NCBI GenBank assembly: GCA_943735955.1 | Contig: OX030962.1 | Location: 1,659,610 to 1,723,609 of the forward strand | Direction of reading: 5' to 3' | DNA length: 64,000 nucleotides | Source: Piscicola geometra | Lineage: Eukaryota; Annelida; Clitellata; Hirudinida; Piscicolidae | In this document: piece after piece, positions 42,930 through 54,858 of the stretch | Numbering within the stretch: the stretch's first letter is position 1 | Layout of the letters: each line of letters opens with the position of its first letter | Translations under genes and position numbers: made by a program | Notes under the pieces: model-generated | Told to the model about the DNA's origin: nothing | Database searches by the model: none | The model's input: the letters and a program-made list of their open reading frames with translations, nothing else

Positions 42930-43160
42930 ATTAAACAATGCGCCTGTAGACGTTGGACTTGCGACTCAAAGGTTGCCAGTTCGAATCCCTGACGAGAAAC
43001 CGTGAACTATCATATACCTAGTGTATATGATGCGGTGTTTGCGACGTATGCAATGAGAGATGTGTACGTCGTGTGGAGTGGTGCCTCTGGCGCATAAGAA
43101 CCATTATAACATGGCCTGCATCTGTCAGGCTGTGAATAATACAGACCAAAACAAACCTTC
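42930..43160 (+). mobile_element. tRNA-derived SINE
   Basis: GACTTGCGACTCAAAGGTTG and CCAGTTCGAATCCC form a tRNA-like arm with a good pol III B box (GTTCGAATCC) at about 42982. About 150 bp of non-tRNA body follows. The cloverleaf is incomplete, so it is not called a tRNA gene. Confidence 0.6.
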
Positions 43161-44215
43161 ATTAGTGTCAGGTGAAACATCAAAAGAAAAATACTTGTTT
43201 TAAAATAGTTCTGGTTGTTAGTGTAAAGTTGGTATCAGCATATTTTTGAATGAGGAACCGGGCGTCTAGCAGAAACTATATCGGAATAAGTTCACTTACT
43301 ATGGTTATTTCATTTGGTTTGAATGACATTTATAAGAAAAAAATTGAAAATAGATTTAAGTTTCCTTCGAACCCATTGGCAATGCCAAATTTCAAGCTAT
43401 TTTTTTTCCAGTAGTCCACTGTTGTAAATGTTTTTCACACGTCTTACAGATCCAGTGTGGTGCTCAAGTTTTATCCTAATCATCAACTTTAACACCAAAG
43501 TAACCGAGATAAACTTTCTTCATAAAATCTTTCACAGTTTTTCTTTTTTCTATTCATGTGTATTCTCCACAAATATAGAAAAACATACCAAGATTATTAA
43601 AAAAAACTTCTTCAACATTAAATCAATTTATTTATTATTTAAAAATGCAAATATCATAATTGAAAAATATATATTTTAAGTTAAATACGAAAAATACATT
43701 GCGCATTGTTATTAAATATTGCAAAATATGGAGTAAAAGCTGAAGATTAAAATGCAAATTATCTGAAAAATTATAGCTGTTAGAAGAAAACTGATTTCAT
43801 ATTTGAAATCAGCACTTCATATATAGCTAAAATCAGTTTTAAAATTTAAAACTTTTTTGTTTTGGCCTGTGTTATATATAACCGACACAATGTAACCAAC
43901 AATCATAAATATTGTTTGCTATCAAACATCAGAAATAATCAGCAAGGTCTAATGCAAATGTGTATGGCTTTTAAATATATGCTCGCAACCAATTAAAAAA
44001 AACGAAAGCCGTTTTTACAGAAACATTATTTTTTTCTGTTGAAGCCACTTTTTGATCTATTCCCAAAAAAGATGTTTCTCGGAATTCTGAAATGAAAATT
44101 TTCACTTATATATGAAATTATATCTTTGCTTACAAACAAATATTAATTGGAAATAAAATAGGAATTATGTTCATGTACGAAATATTTAACTTTAAAAAAA
44201 TTATTATCAGCTCAC
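43161..44215. other. AT-rich intergenic stretch
   Basis: No gene or repeat is recognised. A plus-strand 83-codon ORF at 43428 has low-complexity Phe/Ile/Lys composition. Confidence 0.45.
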
Positions 44216-44598
44216 TTTCTACCTAAGCTTTTTGTCTCCAATACACATTCCTCTTCAATTTTTTCATTACTACTCTTTATGACATTATTTTTATACTCAG
44301 TAGCAGCATCTCTTTTACCAACAGATCCATTGTCATCATTGTTACAAGCCAAATTAACACCGACATTATCATTATCGCAATCAACATTCATTTCAAACCT
44401 GTTACCTTTTTTTTTTGCATTAATATTATTAATATTAAATAATCGATTTTTTTCACTCCTTTTACTTTTGTTATTCCCAGCGCCAACACACGAGTAGTAG
44501 CGGTAGTTATAGGGGTAACCATGTTTCTTGTTGAGGTGTTGTTTCCTTAGAGCTTCTGAAGAGAATTCTGTATCACATCCAAACACCAGACATTTCAA
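44216..44598 (-). CDS. Orphan exon with one C2H2 zinc finger
   Basis: A minus-strand open frame of about 128 codons begins at a plausible acceptor (TTTTCGTATAAACCACAG|TTG) and reaches a good donor (GAAA|GTGAGC at 44215). The first residues, LKCLVFGCDTEFSSEALRKQ HLNKKHG, form a single C-x4-C-x12-H-x4-H finger. A Lys/Asn-rich tail follows with CDNDNVGVNLACNNDDNGSV and an acidic end (NEKIEEECVLETKSLGRK). Composition is coding-like, with no stops. It may be an internal exon of an unrecognised minus-strand gene between the kinase and the ferlin; no partner exons were found. Function unknown. Confidence 0.5.
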
Positions 44599-45049
44599 CT
44601 GTGGTTTATACGAAAAGTGGAAAAAGATATTTGTTTAAAAAAATGATTTGTTGATATTAATTTACTTGTTAAATGCAAGGGCGTCTACAGAATGCAAGAG
44701 AAAGATATTTTTTCAAGTTTAAGTTAGGGCAGAAAAAAATATTTATTGAAAATCTGTATATAAATTACTTCCTCACAACGTTATTTAATTATTGAAATCT
44801 AGCGGCATAAGTGACGTTGAAAATTTTGCGAACATAATTGAAATTTGGAAATGTTTATGCCTGTTGAGAAAAGCTTTGTTATATTTTAACGAAATTTAGG
44901 TCACTTATTTTTAAGCATAAAGAAACCTCAAAAAAATAAGACAAAATGTGTTTTAGAAAATATTTTCCCCATTGATTTGATTGGCACCCTGATATATACC
45001 CTATAGGTAGAAACTGCCACGGCAATATGCTAATTAGCTTTAAATGATA
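44599..45049. other. AT-rich intergenic stretch
   Basis: Upstream side of the orphan exon; no supported feature. Confidence 0.4.
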
Positions 45050-45051
45050 AT

Positions 45052-46186
45052 ATTAGCAACCCCAATCGATTTTAAAAACTTGTTCATTTTTTAAAATTGA
45101 AGCGCTCAAATTGTAGATTTTGATTTACTGATTTTAAATACGTTAACCAAATTTTAATTTGTTCTTTTAAAAAAAAGTTATACCTATTTTAACATTTGAA
45201 AAGAACAAATTTTCTGTACCGTTTTTACGTCATAATCTATAAGCAATTCACGGCCCCCTCACAAAACAGAAATATTGTTGTTTTGTCATAACTTTTGTTT
45301 TTTTTTCTTATATTGTTGAAAATCACTAGTTTTATTTAATTTGATACAAAGAATCAGAATTAAAAGTTAAAAGAATAATATCTTTCAAAATGACAAGGTT
45401 ATTAACATTTTAAAAGCTTCACTTATGGAAGAAATCAACCTTTACAGTAGTTTATTCTTATTAATTATTATATACTTTTTATAAAATTGAAAAGCTCAAA
45501 TTGTAGATTTTGATTTACTGATTTTAAATACGTTAACCAAATTTTAATTTGTTTGTTTAAAAAAAAGTTATACCTATTTTAACTTAATAACTTAACAATT
45601 TTGTGTTAAGTCGAAAGCATGTACACTTTAAAATCTATTTCGTATACTTAAAAAATGTTTTTTCAAAACTTTTTCACAGAATTTTATTGAGTATAACTTA
45701 TACTTTTTCAATAACTTTCTTAAGTAAAAACTATCTTTTTTGATTCCCGAATTACTAAATTTAAAGCTTTGCCTCGAGTTTTCTGGCTTCTCACTTAATA
45801 TTTATTCAACTTAAGAAAAATATAATGATAGATTATTTAAAGACGAATCTAATTATGTATAATTCAATATTATACGTAATTTTTTGGTTAGCGCATTAAG
45901 AAATGAATAAGTACGTATAAAAAGTAGCAGTCCCTAAATTATAGCTTTTTACTGTTACGCTAGATTCAAGGGATATTTTGATTAAAATCCTTTTATTTGA
46001 AAGCTTACATAAGATATAATTTATTTATAAAATATTCATTTAAAAGATAATGAAATTGTCTTTCACGCACTTGCTTTTTTATTTCGATAGAATAACGCAT
46101 AACTTAAATTTTAAGACTTTTCTATAATTTTACTGTAAAACGTCACTTTTGCTCATTAGCATAAGTCGATTGGGGTTGCTAATAAT
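45052..46186. mobile_element. Terminal-inverted-repeat element with internal direct repeat
   Basis: TATTAGCAACCCCAATCGA (45052-45070) recurs inverted at 46168-46186, TCGATTGGGGTTGCTAATA. Inside, a 97-bp direct repeat (45098-45193 and 45486-45585, core TTTGATTTACTGATTTTAAA) is almost identical. No transposase. The superfamily cannot be named. Confidence 0.6.
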
Positions 46187-46342
46187 ATAATAATAAATGA
46201 TAGTCATCGTAGAAAACTGAATAGCTTATTAATATTTTGAATAACTTCAATTTAAAATTTTGAGATTGAAAAATGAATTTTCTTTTTAATGAATATATTT
46301 TTAATAATATAAAAATTAAATAAAAATTTTGAAAGCGATAAA

Positions 46343-46560
46343 TAGTAGAGCTGTTAATCATATTTTAAAGAAATGTTTTTAGCATATTTGACATTAGTAT
46401 AAAATAAAATTGTAAAAAAATTCTCACAAATGTAATAAAAACTTTCTCAATTTTATTTTAAAAGTAATCCCCATTTGAAAGAAAATAATTGAATCCATAA
46501 ATGATAAAAAAGGCAATTGTCACATATCCTTTTGAGCCACCTATTTTTTTCGAAGCTCGG
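46343..46560. mobile_element. hAT remnant fragment
   Basis: GAGCTGTTAATCATATTTTA and TAGCATATTTGACATTAGTA match one end of the ATTAACG-rich hAT remnants (6258-7030, 18965-19945). Confidence 0.5.
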
Positions 46561-47328
46561 CTCTGGCTCTGTACACTTTTACTAAATTGTTTTTTCAGAT
46601 GTACGAAATTAGAGATATTTTTAAATAATTACTAAACCCATAAATATTGAAATTTTTTGCCTTATTTTAGTAAAAACGTTAGCGAAATCTAAGTTAATAA
46701 TTTTTTACACAATATTTGTCATTTTTTAAGGCTAAAAATAATATGAATATACTATTAAAATTTTAGATAATTGTTATTGTTCGCCATAATTACCACCATA
46801 AACATTCTAGTTTTTTCAATTTATGTACGAACTAAGGGTCTAAAAAACAAATATGTTTTCAAAAAATGATGGTTTACGAAAATTAAGAGTGTAAGAAACA
46901 TCTGGTATTTTACGGTATCTCTGTGCATTCAAAAAAAAAATTCTAACAATATTTTTTGAATGTTGAATTTCTCAACTAAATTTTTGAATTAATAAAAGCT
47001 AAAAATAATAATAAATATTATTCTATTTTTTTTAAACATTTAAATAAAAAAATGAATTATTCAAAATAAAAGTTTCAAAAAATTTGAAGTATTGTTTTTC
47101 ATTTAAATAAAAAACATAACTCTATTAATTTTTGAAATTTAATTTAACATTTGTTTTAATGAATAAAATAAATTGAGATCTAAAAACTGTTTTTGGTTAC
47201 ATTGTTTTTCATTTTGAAATCGTTTTTTCATAATATTGTTGATTTAAGCAGGTAGAAAAATTTAAAACGAAAAGAAAATGTAGTGTTTGCTCTCGCGCTA
47301 TCATTTGATTGAAGGCTGTTGCTATGTA
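46561..47328. other. AT-rich intergenic stretch
   Basis: No gene or structured repeat is recognised. Confidence 0.4.
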
Positions 47329-47954
47329 GGAGGAAGGCGTACACAGTCGATCATTTCGTTTTTTATCGAAGGCATTTATATTTTTTTTAATATGATGTGT
47401 CACCTGGACGACAATATAGGTGACCTCATTATATATCGTAATTTTGACATAATCTTTTTGCGGATAAAAAAAATAAGGGTATTTATCAATTTCAAGGGCT
47501 AAAAAGTAAATATTTTACATCATCTAACGAATCAAGCTGTGCATAAAGTAAGCACAATTGAAAATTCATATTTTGCATTATTGATATATTATTCTATATT
47601 TTATCGTGTGTATCTATTATATTTCTTGTTAAAAAATAATCATGAAAGTTATAGCCATTATACCAATCATAGGTATAGGCGTACACAATCGATCATCGTA
47701 TGTTCGTACACAGTCGATCATTGATAGCTTTCTTATCCAATAATTTTTTTCAATTATATCAAAACTATTTTTTCGAGCTTTTTGCAGTTGTTATTTTGTT
47801 AAATAAAAATCTTATGTGAAAAAATTTAATTTACCTGTACAGCGCTTTTTAATAAAATATTATTTAATATCGTTTTTGAATAGTTCTTGTAGTAGGTTTT
47901 TACATGTTTCTGGTTAATCTTTTGAGTTAGATCATTCATTTTCATTCTTTTAAA

Positions 47955-48580
47955 ATGGGTAGAAAAGTAACTGTTGAAAGAAAAAAAAGGAAGTCTTATC
48001 AGAATCTTTGAAACAGGCTGTCGCAACTGTTCTGAACAATATAAACACAATTAGAGAAGCATCTAAACTTCATAATATACCATATGCTACATTTTATTCT
48101 TATGTAGAAAAAGCTAAAGATGTTGGGTTGGAAAACATGGAGTTTGAGGCCAAGAAAAAGACTGGTATATCCAATTCATGCACAGATACGGATTTATCTC
48201 TACGTAAACCGGAAGGGATCAGCCTTTCCAGAGCAACAAGTTTCAACCAACATAATGTCCTACAGTTTTATAATAATTCTGTTTATAAACGCTACAACTT
48301 TGAACCCCAAGACATATACAACTGTGATGAGACGGGGTGTACAACAGTTACAAAAAACAACAAATGTTAGAGCGATAGCGGCCAAAGCGAATCGTCAGGT
48401 TGGGCGGGTTACGTCAGCAGAAAGAGGACAGATTGTTACAGTGTGCTGCACAATCAGTGCCGTTGGAAAAACTGTTCCACCTTTTATGGTCTTTCCCAGA
48501 GTCCATTTCAAAGACAGAATAATCAAGAGGCCCCACCACTAACCCTAGTGGCTGGATGACAGCTGAAAAACATTTGTTGA
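47955..48580 (+). pseudogene. Pogo/Tigger transposase, frameshifted, 3' half missing
   Basis: ATG at 47955 begins MGRKVTVERKKRKSYQ. After a frameshift in the A-rich run, KQAVATVLNNINTIREASKL and HNIPYATFYSYVEKAK form the psq-type helix-turn-helix. Then LSRATSFNQHNVLQFYNN, IYNCDETGCTTV (first catalytic Asp of the DDE_1 domain), a second shift, GRVTSAERGQIVTVCC, PPFMVFPRVHFKD and, in a third frame, NPSGWMTAEKHL. The remaining DDE residues are absent, replaced by the 42-bp tandem repeat. It cannot catalyse transposition. Confidence 0.85.
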
Positions 48581-48688
48581 ACTAAAACTTAAAACATTAA
48601 AAAAGACTTTCATTTATCAGTCATTGAAAAAAATTTGTAGAACTAAAACTTGAAACATCTATATTTTTTCATTTTATAAGATGAAAAT

Positions 48689-49027
48689 AAATGTTGAAAA
48701 ACTTGTGTCTACATAAGAAAGTTTCCTAGAAAATGTTGAAAAACTTGTGTCTACATAAGAAAGTTTCCTAGAAAATGTTGAAAAACTTGTGTCTACATAA
48801 GAAAGTTTCCTAGAAAATGTTGAAAAACTTGTGTCTACATAAGAAAGTTTCCTAGAAAATGTTGAAAAACTTGTGTCTACATAAGAAAGTTTCCTAGAAA
48901 ATGTTGAAAAACTTGTGTCTACATAAGAAAGTTTCCTAGAAAATGTTGAAAAACTTGTGTCTACATAAGAAAGTTTCCTAGAAAATGTTGAAAAACTTGT
49001 GTCTACATAAGAAAGTTTCCTAGAAAA
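48689..49027. repeat. 42-bp tandem array, eight units
   Basis: Eight almost identical units (TGTTGAAAAACTTGTGTCTA, then CATAAGAAAGTTTCCTAGAA). A single ancestral-like unit is present in the MITE at about 2055-2096, so the array expanded in this copy. Confidence 0.93.
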
Positions 49028-49389
49028 AGTTGAATGTTAAAAGATTTCTAAATCAGTATTCAGTTGCAATAATTTATTTGAGTATTTAATTTTGTAGTAA
49101 TACTTAATTTGATGCTTGGAAAACTTAAAATTGTGGCACTTTTGGTAATGATCGACTGTGTACGTACATGTGATCGACTGTGTACACCAGTAGCACACAG
49201 TCGATCATTTTCGGGAGTCTACTTTGAACTACATTTGACTCAAAACCATTTCAACTAGATAAATGAATTAAATAGAAAATGAAGTCTTAATGATGAATGT
49301 ATAAAATTATTATTTTATTAAAATTTTATCTTTTAACAATTTTGAGTTTTAAAAATTTTTGTAAAAAGTGATCGACTGTGTACGCCTTC

Positions 49390-51823
49390 CATGGGCGGCG
49401 ATCCTAGGGGGGTCCTGGGGTCAGAACCCCCCCACTTTTTTTTAGTGGGGGGGGGGTCCACCTTAATAGGGACCCCCCCCCCCCCACTTTTTTTCTATTT
49501 TGTATTAAAAAATTTCTATTTCGATATGAGCATAAAAGTAAATGTTTATACAGTAATACATTGTGAGTATGTGTACTTATAGTAATAGCTGTCTAAAACA
49601 AAAATATTCTTTGCTTACTTAAATACTCCTTCATATATTCATAGGGGAGTTCTGAGGTCCACTTCAATATCGACCCTTTTAATTTTTTAGATGAACCAAA
49701 ATTAATGAATTTCAAAAGGCTTCGAACATAAACTAAAGTTTTGGTTAAATCAAACTTCAAGTTTCATATCGCATAACTGCCAAAAAGTAATTATGAGGCT
49801 TTTAGCTCATTCTATCGTTAGAAACACAGTATGCACTGTTAATGCCGAATCGAGCCAGTTCGGTGTTGTGGTTGACGGCACACAAGACTGCAATAGGTTA
49901 GAGCAGGAATCGATATGCATTCGTTTTTTTGATGAAGCTCTGAATGTTAATGAACAGTTTATTGGTTTATTCAGCCCACTAGACACGATCGGAAAAACAT
50001 TATCTGCTGTAGTAAAAGATGTTCTGATCAGAATTATGCTACCAGGTAGCATTGCTACTTCTAGAAAAACTAAGAGCTCAGACTTATGACGGCGCTTCTA
50101 ACATGAACGGCCGATATAATGGTTGTCAGGCTATTATCAGCAGTGAGCATCCGCTTGAATTGTTTTTCCACTGTTTTGCACAGTGTGTAAATCTTGTTGC
50201 CTAGCACACAGCTGCCGCAAATCCCTTTGTGAGCAATTCACTTAAGTTTTTTCAAGAGTTAGGTGTTTTTTACAATCGTTCAGGGAAGGTCAAGAAGCAG
50301 TTTAGTGATGCTTTAGTGTCTCTTATAAGTGACTTTCCTGATGAGCCACTGAATAAAAAGTATAGTATAAAACTTCTTTGTCCTACAAGATGGCTGACCA
50401 GAGTATCTGCAGTGACTTCTGTGCTTGAACATTATGAAGTGATACTTGTTAGCTTGGAATCATTTACTTCCATTGGTACTGCTGATGAAACAGCTGTAAA
50501 GGCTTGAGGCCTTTTTTCAACAGGACTCTACTGCACTGGCCCTCAAGGTAGTTGTTTTGGTGTTTTCACTTCTGGAACGGTTAAACAAGTCGTTGCAATT
50601 AGCAAGTGCCAAGTTCAGTGGAATGGTTGCAGCGACTGATTCAGTTGTGCAAGAATTGCGTCGCTTACGATCAGATGAACAGTTTACCGCCATTTTCAGA
50701 GATGTCAACAGTTTGGTTTTGGCATATGATCTCGAGCCGATTGCTGTACCTCGGGTGCAAAAGCCGCCACAAAAGTATTGTGGGCTGGGACCAGCTTATG
50801 TAGCAACAAAACCAGAGGAACATTATCGAGCAGCATATTACGCTGTCATAATCATGCAACTCACAAAAAGGTTCAATCGAGATTTTCCTGGTTTGCGTTC
50901 ATACTTGCAGCTGGAGACAATTTTGCTAACTGGTGAAGTGAACCATGATATTTGCAAGCAGTATCGTGAGTTAAATGAAACTGGTCTTTGTTCACAGTTA
51001 ACTATGTTTAAAGACCAGAATGAACTTTAGCACAAACGCAAAAAGTAACTCAAGCTATGATCACCGAAGTCAGACGTCTGTTTTCTTAGGTTGAAAGATT
51101 GATCAGGTTGATGCTTGTGTGTCCAAAACGTCATGTACTGCAGAAAGATCTTTTAGTGCTTTGCGGCGTCTTAAGACTTGGTTGCGTGCACCTATGACAC
51201 AGCATCGCTTGAATTCACTGGTCGTTTGTCATACACATCAGGATATACTTGACAGTCTGGATTTAAAAAGGCTAGCAGAAGAATTTGCTAGTAAGTCATA
51301 CATACGAAGGGGTCTTTTAGGAAATTGGAGTAAACGAGCTATTGGGAGAGGGAAGGAGGACGGCAGAAAGGGTATTTTAAGTTATCTAAATATACACTGT
51401 GGGCCAAAAAAAATGTCCCAATGTATATTTGTTTATAACTTTGGCAAATTGTAATCTATTTGTAAATTTTTTTAAACTATTTGACCCAGAAATGAAAGGA
51501 AAACAAGATGTTATAAAATTTATTTTATGGGTTGATAGCTAGTTGTAATTGAATTTATATAGAAGACAAATAATAAAAGGTACTAAAATCGCTATTGTTC
51601 TTCTTCAAATCGCTCATAGTGGCAATAAAAAAGTAATTTTATTGAGTATAAAACATTTTTTTTAATTTTTGGTGATACAAATATTAGTAGTTGATAAAAA
51701 ATAATTTGCACTACAGCAAACAATACTAAATAGTATCGCTTGTACTGTATATGTCGATACCGGTTCTTTGATTCCAACCCTGGGGAGGACCCCCCCAAGA
51801 TTTTCCGCAGATCGCCGCCCCTG
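49390..51823 (+). mobile_element. hAT element, copy 3, complete with 8-bp duplication
   Basis: 2434 bp flanked by ACGCCTTC (49382-49389, 51824-51831). Ends CATGGGCGGCGATCC and, reversed, CAGGGGCGGCGATCTG. Coding remnants at 49793-50089, 50090-50506, 50520-51030 and 51080-51454 match copies 1 and 2: VVDGTQDCNRLEQESICIRF, CPTRWLTRVSAVTSVLEHYE, SLQLASAKFSGMVAATDSV and the dimerisation end TSCTAERSFSALRRLKTWLR. Shared frameshifts and stops make it dead. It landed in the right terminal repeat of the pogo element. Confidence 0.92.
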
Positions 51824-51835
51824 ACGCCTTCCCCT

Positions 51836-53035
51836 TAACGTTCCTATAAAATGATAAAATTTCATTTGAGAAAAAAAAAACAAAAAATAATTTTAGAGTT
51901 TCCAAAGCTTTTTATTTTGAAAAAAATTCTGCTATAATGAAATAAAATTCAGAGCCAGAGTCGATAGATTTTTCGGGTTTGGCTACGGCCTTGGCTCCGA
52001 CGCTTGCAAAAAGTGGCGGATCTTTTTAACCGCCGAGAAGTTCATTTGCAAATCTAGAAGGAATGAGAAATTTCGTTATCAAATGCACTTTTCTTCATCG
52101 GTTTTTTGACAGTAAATTAAGAGAGTGTTTGTGTTCACTTTCTGACAATGTAGCCAACACAGCAAAAACAGTTTCATTTTGATAAATTTAAAATATTTAA
52201 CATGCGTTTATTGATTAATGCGCTATTCGAAATTTATCTTAGATTAAAGCATAGTTCTAGTAATTATTTTATAAAAAGTAAAATAAAAACCCTCACAAAT
52301 TGCTAAATTAATAAATTATTTAATTAAAAATAAAATCTTATCATAATAATAAATATGCAATATGAAAAATTAGTTCCATAACCGTGGTCTCAAGGTGGGT
52401 GAAAGAAAGACTATGTCTTTCAAAGATGTGAAGGTCAAGAAGATTATACGAGGGTGTGATGAGATGGCATTGTAGACATACAGTTCTATGATGTGTATCA
52501 TAGTGAAGCTGATATCTATAAGGTTTTACTGAAACTTAGATGTATGCATTGGATAAAAATTTATTTAATGGCAAAAAAATGGAAGAAACTGGATGAATTG
52601 AATAATTTTTCATAATTGAATTACTAACAAAAATGATGAAGTAAATGTTTTGTTGCAAGATCCTTCTTTGCATTCATAAACAATTCTAGAATGAAAATTG
52701 TATTTAACTGGGAAAATATATGGTGAATTTAATAGAGAGATTCATTTTTAGCACATTTTAATTATTTATTTGAAAAATAAGCACTATTAAAAACCTTTTA
52801 TCGTTCCATTTATTTTCTAAAATACAAAAGAATTTTTTAGATTCTAAGAAACAGAAAGCATTTCCTTGCTGGAAAAAATATTCTTCCATCCTTTTTACCC
52901 GAAATCCTGGAGGCCAAACTAATTCCATTATTAAGATTCTTAATTTAAGAAAAATGATTCTAAATTATGGGTTAACTTTTCTTTTAAGTTAAGTTTCTTT
53001 CAATAATAATAACAGAAAATTAAATAACCAGTATA
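51836..53035. other. AT-rich intergenic stretch
   Basis: Contains a CAGAGTCGATAGATTTTTCG / TTGGCTCCGACGCTTGC scrap like those near 5306 and 46550. No gene is recognised. Confidence 0.4.
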
Positions 53036-53250
53036 TGGTTGTAGGTTAACTGCACACTGCACACATCGCGCTGAATGTGTTAAATGCACATTTTCTTCTG
53101 CACATTTATTTTTTTACAGAAAAAACGTTAATTTAGGGTTAAGGTAAAGGTTTTCAGAAAAATCGCATTTTAAGAAGAAATGTGCAAAAACAAATGTGCA
53201 TTTAGCACATGCAGCGCGCTTCCGTTTGTGTGCAGTTAACCTACAACCGT
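53036..53250. mobile_element. MITE with terminal inverted repeats
   Basis: GGTTGTAGGTTAACTGCACA begins the left arm and, inverted, the right arm. The arms continue through GCGCGCT and AAATGCACATTT over about 60 bp. The core carries AGGGTTAAGG. No coding. Confidence 0.75.
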
Positions 53251-53406
53251 GTCCATATGACTAAATCATTGAACTTTTTCTAGCAAGATTTTTTCTTTTT
53301 TATAACAAAAAGTTATACCAAAAAACTGATATTTTTTATTTAAGTTGATTTTTAAAAGTTCACTTTTGTTCTTAAAACTAATTTCTTTGAAAATGCAAGA
53401 AAAAAT

Positions 53407-53556
53407 GGTTAAAGGTGAACTGCACGCAAAAGAATGCACAGAGTATGTGTTAAATGCACGTTTGATTTTGCACGTTTCTTCTTGAAATGCGATTTATCTG
53501 AAAACCCTAACCTTAACCCTAAATGAACGTTTTTTCTGTAAAAAGAGATGTGTAAT
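53407..53556. mobile_element. Partial copy of the same MITE
   Basis: GGTGAACTGCACGCAAAAG, GTGTTAAATGCACG and AACCCTAACCTTAACCCTAA match one arm and the core of 53036-53250. Confidence 0.7.
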
Positions 53557-53599
53557 TGGGGGAGGGGCATTTGGGAAGTTTGTGATTTTGGTTTAGGAT

Positions 53600-53690
53600 T
53601 GGTGGTAATGGTAATGATAATGATGGTTGTGCTGATGATAATGATGGTTGTGCTGATGATGATGATGGTTTTGCTGATGATGATGATGAG
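53600..53690. repeat. GATGATAATGATGGTTGTGCT microsatellite
   Basis: Imperfect (GAT)n with a repeated GGTTGTGCTGAT block. Confidence 0.8.
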
Positions 53691-54638
53691 GACGTATCAC
53701 AGGCGAGGACTTGTGGAGGTGGCAAAAGATGAACCCTGAAGGATTTAAGACGAAGTGAAAATAATGGAAGGAAGCAGAGAAGAAGAAAGAAAGAAAGAGA
53801 AGAAGAGGAATAGAAAGAAGAGGAGGAGGAAAAGGCGGACTTTAACTCAGGCTTTCAATATTCTTGACCAACTAATCTGATGTTGATATTATTAGCTTTG
53901 CATGCAGTCTATGCTCGTACATCAATTCATTCACGCGGGAATTATACAAGACTTACTTAGCAATTACCTTGATTTGAATCGGGACATCACAATGTTTGCC
54001 ATTTTGCCCCGCGACTCGTAAATAATCCCTAATGACTAACCCCTCCATCCTTTCTCATCCCCTATAAAATTGGGTCTTGCAGTACTACATAACCACCGCT
54101 ACTTAACTGCTGATTCTGCTGACGCTACCATTGCCAAAGCCCTTGTCTTTGTGTGTGTGTGATGGAGTATTTTAATTTGTCAGTTTTATATTAGTGAATT
54201 TTAAAATAAATGGCTTGAAAGCGGAATGATTTATTGTTATGCGTCAATGAGCCATTAAAGTAATGACATTAGGTGGAAGAAGGCACTAGTGAAGATGGAT
54301 TTAAGAAACGAATGAATGTCCATGATTGAGAAAGATGAAGAGATGAAAGTAAAATCAGTGGAGCAAGTGTGATTGATTGCAAGTCAAGCAATTGATACAA
54401 ACACAATAATGTTTCCCATGACCCTGTCATCAAACCTTTCAAGCGTTTATTGCACTGCAGAAAAGTAAGGATACAATGGCGTATGAGCTGATACATAAAG
54501 TGTTTTGTATTCCTTTTTTAATTGTGCTATAAATATGATTGCAACGGTTGCTCTTTTAAAGTCTACAGAATCGTTATCACAGAAGGATGAACTCTACAAC
54601 AGTATCTACCACCACCAACATTTATTTATTTCGGCCCA
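53691..54638. other. Downstream flank of the ferlin gene, nothing recognised
   Basis: A GAAGAGGA-rich tract lies at 53760-53840. A TATAAAAT and a later AATAAA (54062, 54203) might mark a solo LTR but no second copy supports it. Confidence 0.4.
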
Positions 54639-54858
54639 TTTCAGAATCTGTCCCATTTTGAATGGAACTGCGTGACATAAACTTTATAATAAACTATTAC
54701 TTTTTCAAAGAATTCCACACTAACCCTAAAACTAACCTAAACTCTCTTCTAGAATATAAGGCGTAATTTTTATTTATTTTATATAAATTAAGAACTAAAT
54801 TACATTTGATTTTAAAGTTTTCAGAATTGGTGCCATTCTAAAATGGGACGGAACATAT
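54639..54858. mobile_element. Possible MITE with inverted ends
   Basis: CTGTCCCATTTTGAATGG near 54648 and, inverted, CCATTCTAAAATGGGACG near 54833. About 200 bp with imperfect arms. Confidence 0.5.

Larger units (their letters stand above)
47329..51835 (+). mobile_element. Pogo/Tigger element, interrupted by hAT copy 3
   Basis: Bounded by TA (47327-47328 and 51836-51837). Terminal repeats: left GGAGGAAGGCGTACACAGTC; right, rejoined across the hAT duplication and read in reverse, AGGGGAAGGCGTACACAG. The GTACACAGTCGATCA motif recurs at 47679-47725 and, inverted, at 49149-49207, so several potential transposase sites sit inside both ends. A broken transposase lies at 47955-48580, then a 42-bp tandem array. 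The MITE at 1700-2427 is a deletion derivative. Confidence 0.88.

Noticed and set aside
42960..43010. tRNA gene
   Set aside because: B box is good but the acceptor stem and full cloverleaf are missing; called a SINE.
48689..49027. CRISPR-like array
   Set aside because: 42-bp units are contiguous with no spacers, in eukaryotic transposon DNA.
53503..53525. Internal telomere repeat (AACCCTAACC)
   Set aside because: Only two irregular units, and they are the core of a MITE seen again at 53140.
54269..54496. 75-codon minus-strand ORF
   Set aside because: No homology recognised, no splice or start context; insufficient support.
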